A stretch of 44,706 nt of DNA from Mycobacterium sp. KBS0706 (GCF_005938675.2 NZ_VCCH02000069.1:1-44706); one strand, 5' to 3'; shown: positions 28,315 to 36,628, numbered from the stretch's first letter. A program made the numbers and translations. Notes: a model not told the origin generated them from the sequence alone.

Positions 28315-29157
28315 TCATGCGGCGCGGCGCTGATCGGCCATGTCGTCGTCCGCCGCACCCGTCAGCCGGCCGGCATTGGCGTCGGAGACGCCGGCGGCGA
28401 TGGCGCGCCAGCAATGGTCCGCCAGCGCCTTGCGCGACCGGACATCCTCCAGCGTCACCGGCGGGTGGAAGATCACGGTGATGGTGAGCTGCCCCTGCTT
28501 CACCACATTCCACAGATGCGGCAGCAGGTCCATGTCGCCGTACCAGGCGTAGATCGGGCGCAGCCGGCGGCCGAGCGGGATGCCGTCCAGCGTGGTGCAG
28601 GCCAGCGACACCGGCTGCACCGTCAGCGGCTTGCCGTCGATGCGCAGCCCGGCGGCGGCGAACAGCGCGCTCTTGAACGGCAGGGTGCGGTTGCCGTCGC
28701 TCGACGTGCCCTCGGGGAACAGCACCAGGTTGTCGCCGGCCTCGAGCCGGGCCTGCAGGCTGTCGCGCTGGATGTCGGCCGAGCCGCGCTTGCCCCGGTC
28801 GACGAAGACGGTGCGCTGCAGCCGCGCCAGGGCGCCGAAGAAGGGCCAGGTGCCGACCTCGGTCTTGGCGACGAAGCTGCCGGGGATCAGCGACCCCAGC
28901 ACCTCAATGTCGAGATAGGACAGGTGGTTGGAGACGAACAGCGTCGGCGCCGCGGCCGATTGGGCGCCGCGAACCTCGACGTCGAGGCCGAGGATGCGGC
29001 AGCAGGTCCGGTGATAGAATACCGGCAGGCTGGTCTGCAGCCGCCAGCCGAAGCGCACGGCCAGGGCCTGCACCGGCATCAGCATGACGGTCCAGGGCAC
29101 GTAGACGGCAAGCCGGGCCACGGCCCGGAGCTTCGACCCGAGACGGGTGCCCGCCAT
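28315..29157 (-). CDS. olsA: 1-acyl-glycerol-3-phosphate acyltransferase family, probable OlsA (lyso-ornithine lipid acyltransferase)
   Basis: The 280-residue product is a PlsC-type acyltransferase: an N-terminal membrane segment (VYVPWTVMLMPVQALAV), the catalytic motif NHLSYLD (His-x4-Asp) and the substrate motif FPEGTSSDGN. PlsC-type enzymes add a second acyl chain to a lyso-lipid. Its start lies eight bases after the olsB-like gene, and OlsB followed by OlsA is the known ornithine-lipid gene pair in rhizobia, so I assign OlsA from context. A general PlsC role in phosphatidic acid synthesis cannot be excluded. Confidence 0.82.
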   Translation of the reverse strand: MAGTRLGSKLRAVARLAVYVPWTVMLMPVQALAVRFGWRLQTSLPVFYHRTCCRILGLDVEVRGAQSAAAPTLFVSNHLSYLDIEVLGSLIPGSFVAKTEVGTWPFFGALARLQRTVFVDRGKRGSADIQRDSLQARLEAGDNLVLFPEGTSSDGNRTLPFKSALFAAAGLRIDGKPLTVQPVSLACTTLDGIPLGRRLRPIYAWYGDMDLLPHLWNVVKQGQLTITVIFHPPVTLEDVRSRKALADHCWRAIAAGVSDANAGRLTGAADDDMADQRRAA

Positions 29158-29165
29158 CGCGCCGG

Positions 29166-30002
29166 TCAGTCCTTGCGGAAGGCCAGGATCGGCCGCTGCT
29201 CGCGCTTCAGCTCGTAGTGCTTGAAGTACTTCTCGGTCACCAGGTCGGTCTTGACGATGATGGCCACGTCGGTGGTGCCGAACTGCTGGTCGATCACCGC
29301 GCCGTCGCCGACATGGCCGCCGAGGCGGAGATAGCCCTTGATCAGCGGCGGCAGCGCCGCGATCGCCTCGCGCTGGTCGATCTCCGTCAGCGGCAGCAGC
29401 CGCATGTCGGTGTAGCGCTCGGGCAGGGCCTTGGGCCGCAGCGCCGGCGGCGCCAGGTGATAGTGATACAGGTAGGACAGCGGCAGCTTCAGCGCTTCCG
29501 GGTCGGTCCCGGGCAGGCTGGCGCAGCCGAACATGATCTCGATGTCGTGCTGGAACAGATAGGCGGCGATGCCGCGCCACAGCAGCTGCATGGTGCCGCC
29601 GGAGCGGTAGGGGCCGGCGACGCAGGATCGCCCGAGCTCCAGGATCCGGCCCGGATGGGCCTCGATCTTGGCGATGTCATATTCGCTGGCGGAGTAGAAG
29701 GCGCCGATCCTGGCCGCCCCGTCGCGCTGGATCAGCCGGTAGGTGCCGACCACGCCCTGGGGGCCCTTGCCGCGCGCGTGATCGATCACCAGCAGGTGGT
29801 CGGCCACGTCGTCATAGGTGTCGAAGTCGCGGCCGGCGGCCGCCATCTCGGCCGAAGGCTGGGCCGCCATTTCCTGGTAGAAAACGGCATAGCGCAGCTC
29901 CTGGGCCGCCCAAATCTCCTCCTCCGTCTCGGCCAGCCGGACCTCGAGATTGCCCGCGCGCAGGCTGAACCCGTGGTCATCGACGAAGGTTGTGACTGCC
30001 AT
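29166..30002 (-). CDS. olsB: L-ornithine N-alpha-acyltransferase OlsB
   Basis: OlsB acylates ornithine with a 3-hydroxy fatty acid from acyl carrier protein, the first step of phosphate-free ornithine lipids. The 278-residue product is of the GNAT/haemolysin-like (Acetyltransf_5) family, with ELRYAVFYQEM, the LELGRSCVAGPYRSGGTMQL motif and FGCASLPGTDP. The start at ATG 30002 gives MAVTTFVDDHG; the open frame continues upstream but across a promoter. The gene has its own AT-rich promoter region and sits downstream of the mucR terminator. Confidence 0.88.
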   Translation of the reverse strand: MAVTTFVDDHGFSLRAGNLEVRLAETEEEIWAAQELRYAVFYQEMAAQPSAEMAAAGRDFDTYDDVADHLLVIDHARGKGPQGVVGTYRLIQRDGAARIGAFYSASEYDIAKIEAHPGRILELGRSCVAGPYRSGGTMQLLWRGIAAYLFQHDIEIMFGCASLPGTDPEALKLPLSYLYHYHLAPPALRPKALPERYTDMRLLPLTEIDQREAIAALPPLIKGYLRLGGHVGDGAVIDQQFGTTDVAIIVKTDLVTEKYFKHYELKREQRPILAFRKD

Positions 30003-30073
30003 GCTGAATCCGTCCGCTCTAATTCCCCCGATGCGCCGTGGTGATTCTGCGTCACCGCACAAGCGCTCGCCCA

Positions 30074-30079
30074 ATTATA
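30074..30079 (-). promoter_or_regulatory. Predicted -10 element for olsB-olsA
   Basis: A perfect TATAAT reads on the minus strand 72 bases before the olsB start, in an AT-rich patch of the gap 30003-30187. No good -35 lies at the standard distance, so an activator may be needed. OlsB is phosphate-controlled in some rhizobia, but I do not see two clear CTGTCAT repeats here. Confidence 0.45.
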
Positions 30080-30141
30080 AAGCAGAACGGTTACAAATGT
30101 GCGCTGATTTCGTGGACAGGGCCGCGGCGCCGTCGCCGGGC

Positions 30142-30177
30142 CGGAAAACCGGGCGGTCCGCCGGGCGACGGACCGCC
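30142..30177 (-). terminator. Rho-independent terminator of mucR
   Basis: On the minus strand GGCGGTCCG, an 8-nt loop and CGGACCGCC form a perfect 9-bp stem (30152-30177), followed within a few bases by TTTT (30145-30148). It starts about ten bases past the mucR stop and separates mucR from olsB. Confidence 0.7.
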
Positions 30178-30187
30178 GCGATTCGCG

Positions 30188-30598
30188 TCAGTCGCGCCGG
30201 GCGCGGGTGCCGAGGCCGATCTGCTTGGCCAGCTTGCTGCGCTGCTTGGCGTAGTTCGGCGCCACCATCGGATAGTCGGCCGCCAGGCCCCAGCGCTCGC
30301 GATACTCGTCCGGGGACATGTTGTAGGCCGTCTTCAGATGGCGCTTCAGCATCTTCAGCTGCTTGCCATCCTCGAGACAGATGATGTAGTCCGGCGTCAC
30401 CGACTTCTTGATCGGAACCGCCGGCTGCGGCTTCTCGGCGACCGGGGTCGGCTCAGTCCCGAGGCCATTGAGCGCGCGAAAGACTTGCTCGATCAGGCCG
30501 GGCAGGTCGGAGATCGCAACGGTATTGTTTCCTACATGTGCCGCGACGATTTGGCTCGTAAGGTTCATCAAATCGTTGGACGGCGTTTCATTGCTCAT
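30188..30598 (-). CDS. mucR: MucR/Ros-family transcriptional regulator
   Basis: MucR proteins are alphaproteobacterial zinc-finger-like regulators, often H-NS-like silencers controlling exopolysaccharide, motility and cell cycle genes. The 136-residue product has the helical N-terminal oligomerisation part and the DNA-binding core VTPDYIICLEDGKQLKMLKR followed by HLKTAYNMSPDEYRERWGL. Only Cys74, Asp77 and His87 of the possible zinc site are visible; the second cysteine and second histidine of classical Ros are missing, as in other members with this CLEDGK version. The start is ATG 30598, with GGGAG seven bases upstream; the ATG two codons earlier is too close to that site. Confidence 0.93.
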   Translation of the reverse strand: MSNETPSNDLMNLTSQIVAAHVGNNTVAISDLPGLIEQVFRALNGLGTEPTPVAEKPQPAVPIKKSVTPDYIICLEDGKQLKMLKRHLKTAYNMSPDEYRERWGLAADYPMVAPNYAKQRSKLAKQIGLGTRARRD

Positions 30599-30628
30599 GT
30601 TCATACTCCCGCGGCACGAGTGTTGGGT

Positions 30629-30657
30629 ATATAAGTCCCCCAGTACTGGACTGCAAC
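30629..30657 (-). promoter_or_regulatory. Predicted mucR promoter
   Basis: TTGCAG (30652-30657) and TATATA (30629-30634) read on the minus strand with exactly 17 bases between them, a strong sigma-70 type match. Transcription would start near 30622, leaving about 24 bases before the mucR ATG. MucR proteins often bind their own AT-rich promoters, which would fit this patch shared with the divergent TusA-like gene. Confidence 0.65.
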
Positions 30658-30687
30658 ACGAATCGACATGAAAATCGAGAAAGCGTC

Positions 30688-30942
30688 ATGAGCAATGCGC
30701 CACCGGTCCGGACTCTCGATGTAACGGCGGAAGTCTGCCCTTTCACTTTCGTCAAAACCAAGCTGCTGCTGGAAGATATGAAGCCCGGCGAAGTGGCGGA
30801 AATACGGCTGAATGCGGGTGAGCCGCTGATCAATGTTCCGCGCTCGGCGACGGAAGGCGGCCATCGCGTGCTGTCGGTGGAGCCCGAGGATGCCGGCCGG
30901 ACCCGCTGGCTGGTGCGGATCGAGCGCGGCCCGAAGGGCTGA
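30688..30942 (+). CDS. TusA-like sulfurtransferase (SirA/YedF/YeeD family)
   Basis: The 84-residue product has the two-layer TusA fold pattern and the key cysteine with proline, Cys17-Pro18 in LDVTAEVCPFTFVKTKLLL, which carries persulfide in family members. Family roles include sulfur relay to tRNA thiolation and to sulfur oxidation or molybdenum cofactor paths. It is transcribed away from mucR and no other sulfur gene is beside it, so the partner is unknown. The segment PGEVAEIRLNAGEPLINVPR is typical of the family. Confidence 0.88.
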   Translation: MSNAPPVRTLDVTAEVCPFTFVKTKLLLEDMKPGEVAEIRLNAGEPLINVPRSATEGGHRVLSVEPEDAGRTRWLVRIERGPKG

Positions 30943-30968
30943 TCGCGCACCATCCGGCCCGGATTTTT

Positions 30969-30990
30969 CTACACATGCGTGTAGTTGACT
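30969..30990 (+). promoter_or_regulatory. Palindromic operator candidate upstream of the peptide-type ABC operon
   Basis: CTACAC (30969-30974), ATGC, GTGTAG (30979-30984) forms a perfect 6-bp inverted repeat, preceded by TTTTT and directly followed by TTGACT (30985-30990), which could serve as a -35. It lies about 60 bases before the binding-protein start. No matching -10 is obvious. A repressor overlapping the promoter is the simplest reading, by inference. Confidence 0.4.
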
Positions 30991-31044
30991 TTTATTTCAC
31001 AGCCTGTCACGCCGAAGCTTCCCGCCCGAGGAGGACACCCTTCG

Positions 31045-32721
31045 ATGCGCTCTCATCGCACACCCCGTCTGGCCGCATTGGCCCTGGGGCTCGCCATCGC
31101 AGGCGGCCCGCCCGCCCTGGCCCAGGACGTGCTGCCCGACGGCATCACCGCGGCGGCCGATCCGGCCGCGGTTCCGGCGACGGCCAAGGCCCGCAAGGAC
31201 ACCGTCGTCGCCTCGATCAGCGCGCCGCAGGGCGTGTTCAACCCCTACTTCTTCACCAATGGCTGGGACGAGAACGTCACCAACGTGATCTTCGGCCGGC
31301 TGATCAACTATGACAGCGAGGGCAAGCTGATCCCGGAGCAGGCGGAATCCTGGACCGTCAGCCCGGACAACCTCGTCTACACCATCAGGCTGCGGCCCGG
31401 CCTGACCTTCAGCGACGGCTCGGCCCTGACCGCCGAGGACGTGGCCTTCACCCTGACCGTGCTGCACGACCCGACGCTGGAGAGCGAGACCGACATCATG
31501 CCGGCGGCGATCGCCGGCGGGGCGGAGTACAAGGCCGGTAAGGCCGACAGCATTTCCGGGATCAAGGTGATCGACCCGCAGACCATCGAAATCACCACCA
31601 CCCGGCCCGGGGCCAAGACGCTGGCCCTGCTCGGCGGCCCGGTGCTGTCCAAGGCGCATTACGGCAAAGGGTTCGCCCGCGGCCAGCTCGACGGCATCCG
31701 CGCTCTGGGTGGCGACCCGCTGGGCGCCGGCCCCTATGTCTTCGACAAGTTCATCCCGGGCCAGGAGGTGCGGTTCCACGCCAACCCGGGCTACTACGGC
31801 GGCAAGCCGGCGGTGGAGCATTTCATATACCGGATCACCTCGGACGCCACCAAGCTGCAGCTGTTCCAGACCGGCGAGACCGACTATGACGGCTTCACGG
31901 TCAGCCAGGACAATGTCGACGCGCTGCAGAGCCTGGGCTTCGCCACGATCAACCTGTATGGCTCCAGCGACTACAGCATGATCGAGTTCAACCCGAAGGA
32001 TCCGCTGCTGAAGGACCCGCGGGTGCGGCACGCTTTGACCTACGGCCTCGATCGCCAGACCCTGGTGACGGTGGTCTATCAGGGCTATGGCCAGGTCGCG
32101 ACCCAGCCGGTGGCGCCGATCTCCTGGGCCTATGACGCTGACGCCGTCGACCCCTATGCCTACGACCCGGCCAAGGCCGCGGCGCTACTGGACGAGGCCG
32201 GCTGGAAGCCCGGGCCGGACGGCATCCGGACCAAGGATGGCCAGCGCCTGTCGCTGCGCCTCCTGGCCACCAAGTCGCTGTTCAACGACGCGCTGATCCC
32301 GATCGCCCAGGAGAACTGGAAGGCGATCGGCGTCGACCTGGTGCCCGAGGTGTCGGACTTCAACGCCCTCCTGGCCAAGCGCAAGGCCGGCGACTACAAC
32401 CTCGCCACCTTCCGCACCTCGACCATCAACGACCCGCATGAGGGGGTGGAGGACTTCCTGTCGACCGGTGATGTCGGCCGGCTCGGCTACCGCAACGACG
32501 AGGTCGAGCGGCTGATCCTGGAGGGCAACGCCACGCTGGACCCGGAGAAGCGCAAGCCGATCTACCACCAGCTGTACAAGGCGCTGGCCGACGACCCGCC
32601 GGTGATCTTCCTGGCCTATCGCAAGATCCTGTCGGCCACCGATGCCCGGGTCGAAGGCTTCAAGCCGGACATCTACAACGGCATCGTCGCCAGCCTGCCG
32701 AACCTGAAGATCGTGCAGTGA
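31045..32721 (+). CDS. ABC transporter substrate-binding protein, family 5 (peptide/nickel type)
   Basis: The 558-residue product has a signal peptide (LAALALGLAIAGGPPALAQ/D) and then the family 5 fold: GRLINYDSEGKLIPEQAES, RLRPGLTFSDGSALTAEDV and the RVRHALTYGLDRQTLV region. It captures an oligopeptide or similar amine compound in the periplasm. About 60 residues at the mature N-terminus (VLPDGITAAADPAAVPATAK) come before the usual domain start. The start at ATG 31045 is ten bases after GAGGAGG. It heads a complete importer operon. Confidence 0.95.
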   Translation: MRSHRTPRLAALALGLAIAGGPPALAQDVLPDGITAAADPAAVPATAKARKDTVVASISAPQGVFNPYFFTNGWDENVTNVIFGRLINYDSEGKLIPEQAESWTVSPDNLVYTIRLRPGLTFSDGSALTAEDVAFTLTVLHDPTLESETDIMPAAIAGGAEYKAGKADSISGIKVIDPQTIEITTTRPGAKTLALLGGPVLSKAHYGKGFARGQLDGIRALGGDPLGAGPYVFDKFIPGQEVRFHANPGYYGGKPAVEHFIYRITSDATKLQLFQTGETDYDGFTVSQDNVDALQSLGFATINLYGSSDYSMIEFNPKDPLLKDPRVRHALTYGLDRQTLVTVVYQGYGQVATQPVAPISWAYDADAVDPYAYDPAKAAALLDEAGWKPGPDGIRTKDGQRLSLRLLATKSLFNDALIPIAQENWKAIGVDLVPEVSDFNALLAKRKAGDYNLATFRTSTINDPHEGVEDFLSTGDVGRLGYRNDEVERLILEGNATLDPEKRKPIYHQLYKALADDPPVIFLAYRKILSATDARVEGFKPDIYNGIVASLPNLKIVQ

Positions 32722-32740
32722 GCCTGCGCGGCGTCTGTGT

Positions 32741-32762
32741 CCCCTCCCGGCACCGGGAGGGG
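32741..32762 (+). promoter_or_regulatory. Hairpin that contains the ribosome site of the first permease gene
   Basis: CCCCTCCCGG (32741-32750), loop CA, CCGGGAGGGG (32753-32762) is a perfect 10-bp stem. Its 3' arm is the purine-rich ribosome site of the permease at 32765. Such a stem can protect the 3' end of the binding-protein message and lower translation of the permease, giving more binding protein than membrane subunits. The effect is inferred. Confidence 0.6.
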
Positions 32763-32764
32763 GC

Positions 32765-33727
32765 ATGAGGAACTTCATCATCCGCCGCCTGCTGCTGGCG
32801 GTGCCGATGCTGCTGGGGGCGTCGGCGCTGATCTTCTTCGTCTTCGCCCTGACCCCGGGCGACTTCATCGACGGCAACATCAACCTGACGCCCGAGCGGG
32901 CGGCGGAGCTGAAGTCGCTCTACGGACTCGACCGGCCGGTGCTCGACCGCTATTTCGACTGGCTGGGCCGGCTGCTGACCGGCGATCTCGGCTATTCGAT
33001 GCAGTACCAGACCCCGGTCGGGACTCTGCTGAACCAGTATGTCTGGAATTCCTTCCTGCTGGCCGGCACGGCGATGCTGCTGTACTGGACCCTGTCGCTG
33101 CTGGCCGGGGTGACGGCGGCGGTGAAGCCCTATTCCTGGTACGACCGGCTGGTGACGCTGGCGGTGTTCGCCGCCATGTCCTTTCCGGTCTTCTTCCTGT
33201 GCCTGCTGCTGATCAAATGGTTCGCGGTCGACCTGCGCTGGCTGCCGGTCGGCGGCATGATCAGCACCGGCAGCGAGGCGACCGGCTGGCCGCTGGTGGT
33301 CGAGATCGCCGGCCACATGGTGCTACCGGTGCTGGTGCTGACCGCGCTGCAGGCCGGCAGCCTGACCCGCTACATCCGCGCCAGCATGCTGGAATCGCTG
33401 GCGATGGACTTCGTCCGCACCGCCCGGGCCAAGGGGCTGAAGGAGCGCACGGTGGTGCTGAAGCACGCGCTGCGCAACGCCCTGCTGCCGATCATCACCC
33501 TGCTGGGCTTCGAGCTGCCGGGCCTGTTCTCCGGCGCCATCGTCACAGAGAAGATCTTCAACTGGCCGGGGGCCGGGCACATCCAGATCGACACGCTGGC
33601 GGCGCGCGACTATCCGGTGCTGATGGGCTTCACCATGGCGCTGGCGGCGCTGACCATCCTCGGCAACCTGATCGCCGACATCGCCTATGCCGCGGCCGAC
33701 CCGCGCATCCGGCTGCGGCGGCGCTAG
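32765..33727 (+). CDS. Peptide-type ABC transporter permease (DppB-like)
   Basis: The 320-residue product opens with MRNFIIRRLLLAVPMLLGAS and the FFVFALTPGDFID segment typical of DppB/OppB. It has six predicted membrane segments and an EAA-type loop (DFVRTARAKGLKERTVVLKH) that contacts the ATPases. FELPGLFSGAIVTEKIFNWP is a strong family signature. Its ribosome site lies in a hairpin. Confidence 0.96.
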   Translation: MRNFIIRRLLLAVPMLLGASALIFFVFALTPGDFIDGNINLTPERAAELKSLYGLDRPVLDRYFDWLGRLLTGDLGYSMQYQTPVGTLLNQYVWNSFLLAGTAMLLYWTLSLLAGVTAAVKPYSWYDRLVTLAVFAAMSFPVFFLCLLLIKWFAVDLRWLPVGGMISTGSEATGWPLVVEIAGHMVLPVLVLTALQAGSLTRYIRASMLESLAMDFVRTARAKGLKERTVVLKHALRNALLPIITLLGFELPGLFSGAIVTEKIFNWPGAGHIQIDTLAARDYPVLMGFTMALAALTILGNLIADIAYAAADPRIRLRRR

Positions 33728-33730
33728 GCC

Positions 33731-34687
33731 ATGGCGTTCACGTCGCTGCTGAACCCATTCCGCCGCCGCCGGGCGCGCGAGGCCGAGCTGGCGGAGCTTG
33801 CCGGCCGCCTCGCCGTGACCCGCTCGCCGCTCGGCGACGCGCTGTGGCGCCTCAGGCGCAACCGCACCGCCTTGGTCGCGGCCGCGGTGCTGCTGCTGAT
33901 CGTGCTGGTCTGCGTCGTCGGGCCCTGGATCAGCCCCTGGGACCTGAACGCGACCGACGCGCTCAGCCCCAACCGCCCCCCCAGCCTGCGGCACTGGCTG
34001 GGCACCGATTTCCTGGGCCGCGACATCCTGGCCCGGCTGATGGCGGCCGGCCGGATCTCGCTGACCGTGGGTCTCGCCTCGGTGCTGCTGTCGGTGGTGG
34101 TCGGCTACATCGCCGGCGCGGTGGCCGGCTATCTCGGCGGGCTGGTGGACGCCGTGATCATGCGCTGCGCCGACATCGTGATGACGATCCCGACCCTGCC
34201 GCTCTTGATCATTCTCGGCGCCGTGCTGTCCGAGCTGAAGGTGCCGCCGGACCAGCGGATCTATCTGGTCGTCCTCATGCTCAGCCTGCCGAACTGGATC
34301 CGGGTGGCGCGGCTGGTGCGGTCGCAGATCCTGTCGCTGCGCGAACGCGACTTCATGGTGGCGACCGAGGTGCTGGGTCTGCCGCTGTATCGCCGGCTGT
34401 TTCACCACCTGCTGCCGAACACCGTGCCGATCCTGATCGTGGTCGCCACCGTCGGCGTCGCCGACGCCATCCTGAACGAGGCCTATCTCAGCTATCTCGG
34501 CCTCGGCGTGGTGCCGCCGACCCCGTCCTGGGGCAACATGATGGACACCGCCAACAGCTTCGTCGACTTCCAGCGCCGGCCCTGGCTGTGGGTGCCGCCG
34601 GGCGTGGCGATCTTCCTGACCGTGGTGGCGATCAACGTCCTCGGCGACGGGCTGCGCGACGCGCTCGACCCGAAGATGAAGCGGTAG
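33731..34687 (+). CDS. Peptide-type ABC transporter permease (DppC-like)
   Basis: The 318-residue product has an Arg-rich cytoplasmic N-terminus (NPFRRRRAREAELAELAGRL), then six membrane segments. The family markers HWLGTDFLGRDILARLM, the EAA-type loop (DFMVATEVLGLPLYRRLFHH) and EAYLSYLGLGVVPPTPSWG are all present. It starts three bases after the DppB-like stop. The ribosome site is weak, so coupling to the previous gene is likely. Confidence 0.96.
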   Translation: MAFTSLLNPFRRRRAREAELAELAGRLAVTRSPLGDALWRLRRNRTALVAAAVLLLIVLVCVVGPWISPWDLNATDALSPNRPPSLRHWLGTDFLGRDILARLMAAGRISLTVGLASVLLSVVVGYIAGAVAGYLGGLVDAVIMRCADIVMTIPTLPLLIILGAVLSELKVPPDQRIYLVVLMLSLPNWIRVARLVRSQILSLRERDFMVATEVLGLPLYRRLFHHLLPNTVPILIVVATVGVADAILNEAYLSYLGLGVVPPTPSWGNMMDTANSFVDFQRRPWLWVPPGVAIFLTVVAINVLGDGLRDALDPKMKR

Positions 34688-34691
34688 CGCC

Positions 34692-35663
34692 ATGCTGGTC
34701 GAGTTCCAGGACCTGTCGGTCCAGTTCCGCACCGAGGAGGGCGTCGCCCGGGCGGTGACCGAGGTCAGCTTCGGCATCGCCGAGGGCGAGACCGTCGGCG
34801 TGGTCGGCGAATCCGGCTGTGGCAAGAGCGTCACCGCCTTGTCGCTGATGGGCCTGCTGCCACGCCCGGCCGGCAAGGTCGCCGGCGGCCGCATCCTCTA
34901 TCGCGGCCGCGACCTGCTGGGGCTGAAGCCGGAGGAGATGCGCGGCCTGCGCGGCAACGAGATCGCCATGATCTTCCAGGAGCCGATGAGCGCGCTGAAC
35001 CCGGTGCTGACCATCGGCGAGCAGATCGTCGAGCCGCTGGTCGAGCATCGCGGCATGACGCCGAAGGCGGCCTGGGACGAGGCGATCGCACTGCTGGACC
35101 GGGTCGGCATCGCCCGGGCGACGCAGATCGTCGAGGGCTATCCGCATCAGCTGTCGGGCGGGATGCTGCAGCGGGTGATGATCGCGATCGCGCTCAGCTG
35201 CGGCCCGAAGCTGCTGATCGCGGACGAGCCGACCACCGCGCTCGACGTCACTATCCAGGCGCAGATCCTGGAGCTGCTGGGCCGGCTGAAGCGCGAGCAG
35301 GGCACGGCGCTGATGCTGATCACCCACGACCTCGGCATGGTGGCGGAGCTCGCCGACCGGGTGATGGTGATGTATGCCGGCCGGGTGGTCGAGACCGGGC
35401 CGGTGCGCGACATCCTGCTGCGGCCGAAGCATCCCTACACCCGCGGGCTGCTGGCCTCGCGCCCGGTGCCGGGGCAGCGCCGCCGCCGGCTCGACTCGAT
35501 CCCGGGGCAGGTGCCCAGCCCGGCGCATCTGCCCGCCTGGTGCGCCTTCGCCGACCGCTGCTTCGCCGCGGCCGATATCTGCCGCACTGGCATCCCGGCG
35601 CTTGAGCCCGCCGGGGCGCCGCACCGCGCCGCCTGCTTCCTGGCGCAGTCGGTGGCAATATGA
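34692..35663 (+). CDS. Peptide-type ABC transporter ATP-binding protein (DppD-like)
   Basis: The 323-residue ATPase has Walker A GESGCGKS, the Q-loop MIFQEPMSALNPV, signature LSGGMLQRV, Walker B LLIADEPTTALDVT and switch ITHDLGMV. The C-terminal oligopeptide-transporter domain ends with the cysteine-rich segment (WCAFADRCFAAADICRTGIP) found in DppD/OppD proteins, where related proteins bind an iron-sulfur cluster. It starts four bases after the DppC-like stop and ends in an ATGA overlap with the next gene. Confidence 0.96.
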   Translation: MLVEFQDLSVQFRTEEGVARAVTEVSFGIAEGETVGVVGESGCGKSVTALSLMGLLPRPAGKVAGGRILYRGRDLLGLKPEEMRGLRGNEIAMIFQEPMSALNPVLTIGEQIVEPLVEHRGMTPKAAWDEAIALLDRVGIARATQIVEGYPHQLSGGMLQRVMIAIALSCGPKLLIADEPTTALDVTIQAQILELLGRLKREQGTALMLITHDLGMVAELADRVMVMYAGRVVETGPVRDILLRPKHPYTRGLLASRPVPGQRRRRLDSIPGQVPSPAHLPAWCAFADRCFAAADICRTGIPALEPAGAPHRAACFLAQSVAI

Positions 35664-36628
35664 CCGAAACTCCGCTGCTCGAGGTCAAGGGGCTCAAGAC
35701 CCATTTCCCGATCCGCGACGGGGTGTTCGGCCAGGTCACAGGCCATGTCCGTGCCGTCGACGGGGTCGATCTCCGCATCCGCCGCGGCACCAGCTTCGGC
35801 CTGGTCGGCGAATCCGGCAGCGGCAAGTCCACGCTCGGCCGCACCGTGCTGGGGCTGTACGAGCCGACGGCTGGCACCGTGCGCTTCGAGGGGCGGGACA
35901 TCAACGCCATCGGCCGGCGGGGTTTGAAGGCGCTGCGGCCGAAGATGCAGCTGGTGTTCCAGGACCCCTACGGCTCGCTGAACCCGCGGGTGCGGGTCGG
36001 TGACGCGATCGGCGAGGCCCTCCTGGCCCACGGCCTGGTCCGTCGGGCCGAGCTGCGCGACACGGTGCTGGAGGTGATGCGGATCTGTGGCCTCGCGCCC
36101 TACCAGTATGCTCGTTACCCGCATGAATTCTCCGGCGGCCAGCGCCAGCGCATCGGCATCGCCCGGGCCCTGGCGCTGAAGCCGGAGCTGATCGTGGCGG
36201 ACGAGCCGGTCTCGGCGCTCGACGTCTCGATCCAGGCGCAGATCATCAACCTGTTCGCCGACCTCAAGGAGCAGCGGGGCGTCACCTTCCTGTTCATCTC
36301 GCACGACCTGGCGGTGGTCGAGCATCTCTGCGACGAGATCGCGGTGATGTATCTCGGCGTGATCGTCGAGACCGCCGGCCGCGACGCGCTGTTCGACCGG
36401 CCGCTGCACCCCTACACCAGGGCGCTCCTGTCGGCGATCCCGGCGATCGACCCGGATGCGCCGCGCGACCGCACGGTGCTGACGGGCGAGCTGCCCAGCC
36501 CGGCCAGCCCGCCGGCCGGCTGCCGCTTCCACACCCGCTGTCCGCTGGCGACCGACCGCTGCCGCGCCGAGGTGCCGGAGATGCGCATGCTGGGCGAGGG
36601 CCACAGGGTCGCCTGCCACCTGGCGTAG
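35660..36628 (+). CDS. Peptide-type ABC transporter ATP-binding protein (DppF-like)
   Basis: The 322-residue ATPase has the DppF-type opening LLEVKGLKTHFPIRDGVFG, Walker A GESGSGKST, Q-loop LVFQDPYGSLNPR, signature FSGGQRQRIG, Walker B LIVADEPVSALDVS and switch ISHDLAVVEH. The C-terminus has the HTRCPLATDRC cysteine segment. It completes the five-gene importer. No dedicated peptidase or regulator lies beside it, so the substrate remains open. Confidence 0.96.
   Translation: MTETPLLEVKGLKTHFPIRDGVFGQVTGHVRAVDGVDLRIRRGTSFGLVGESGSGKSTLGRTVLGLYEPTAGTVRFEGRDINAIGRRGLKALRPKMQLVFQDPYGSLNPRVRVGDAIGEALLAHGLVRRAELRDTVLEVMRICGLAPYQYARYPHEFSGGQRQRIGIARALALKPELIVADEPVSALDVSIQAQIINLFADLKEQRGVTFLFISHDLAVVEHLCDEIAVMYLGVIVETAGRDALFDRPLHPYTRALLSAIPAIDPDAPRDRTVLTGELPSPASPPAGCRFHTRCPLATDRCRAEVPEMRMLGEGHRVACHLA

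Noticed and set aside
28229..28513. 94-residue minus-strand frame between miaB and olsA
   Set aside because: Mostly overlaps olsA in another frame, with Arg/Gly-rich composition and no domain pattern.
30003..30187. Pho box upstream of olsB
   Set aside because: TTGTAAC and CTGCTTT are only loose matches and do not form two CTGTCAT repeats at the proper spacing.
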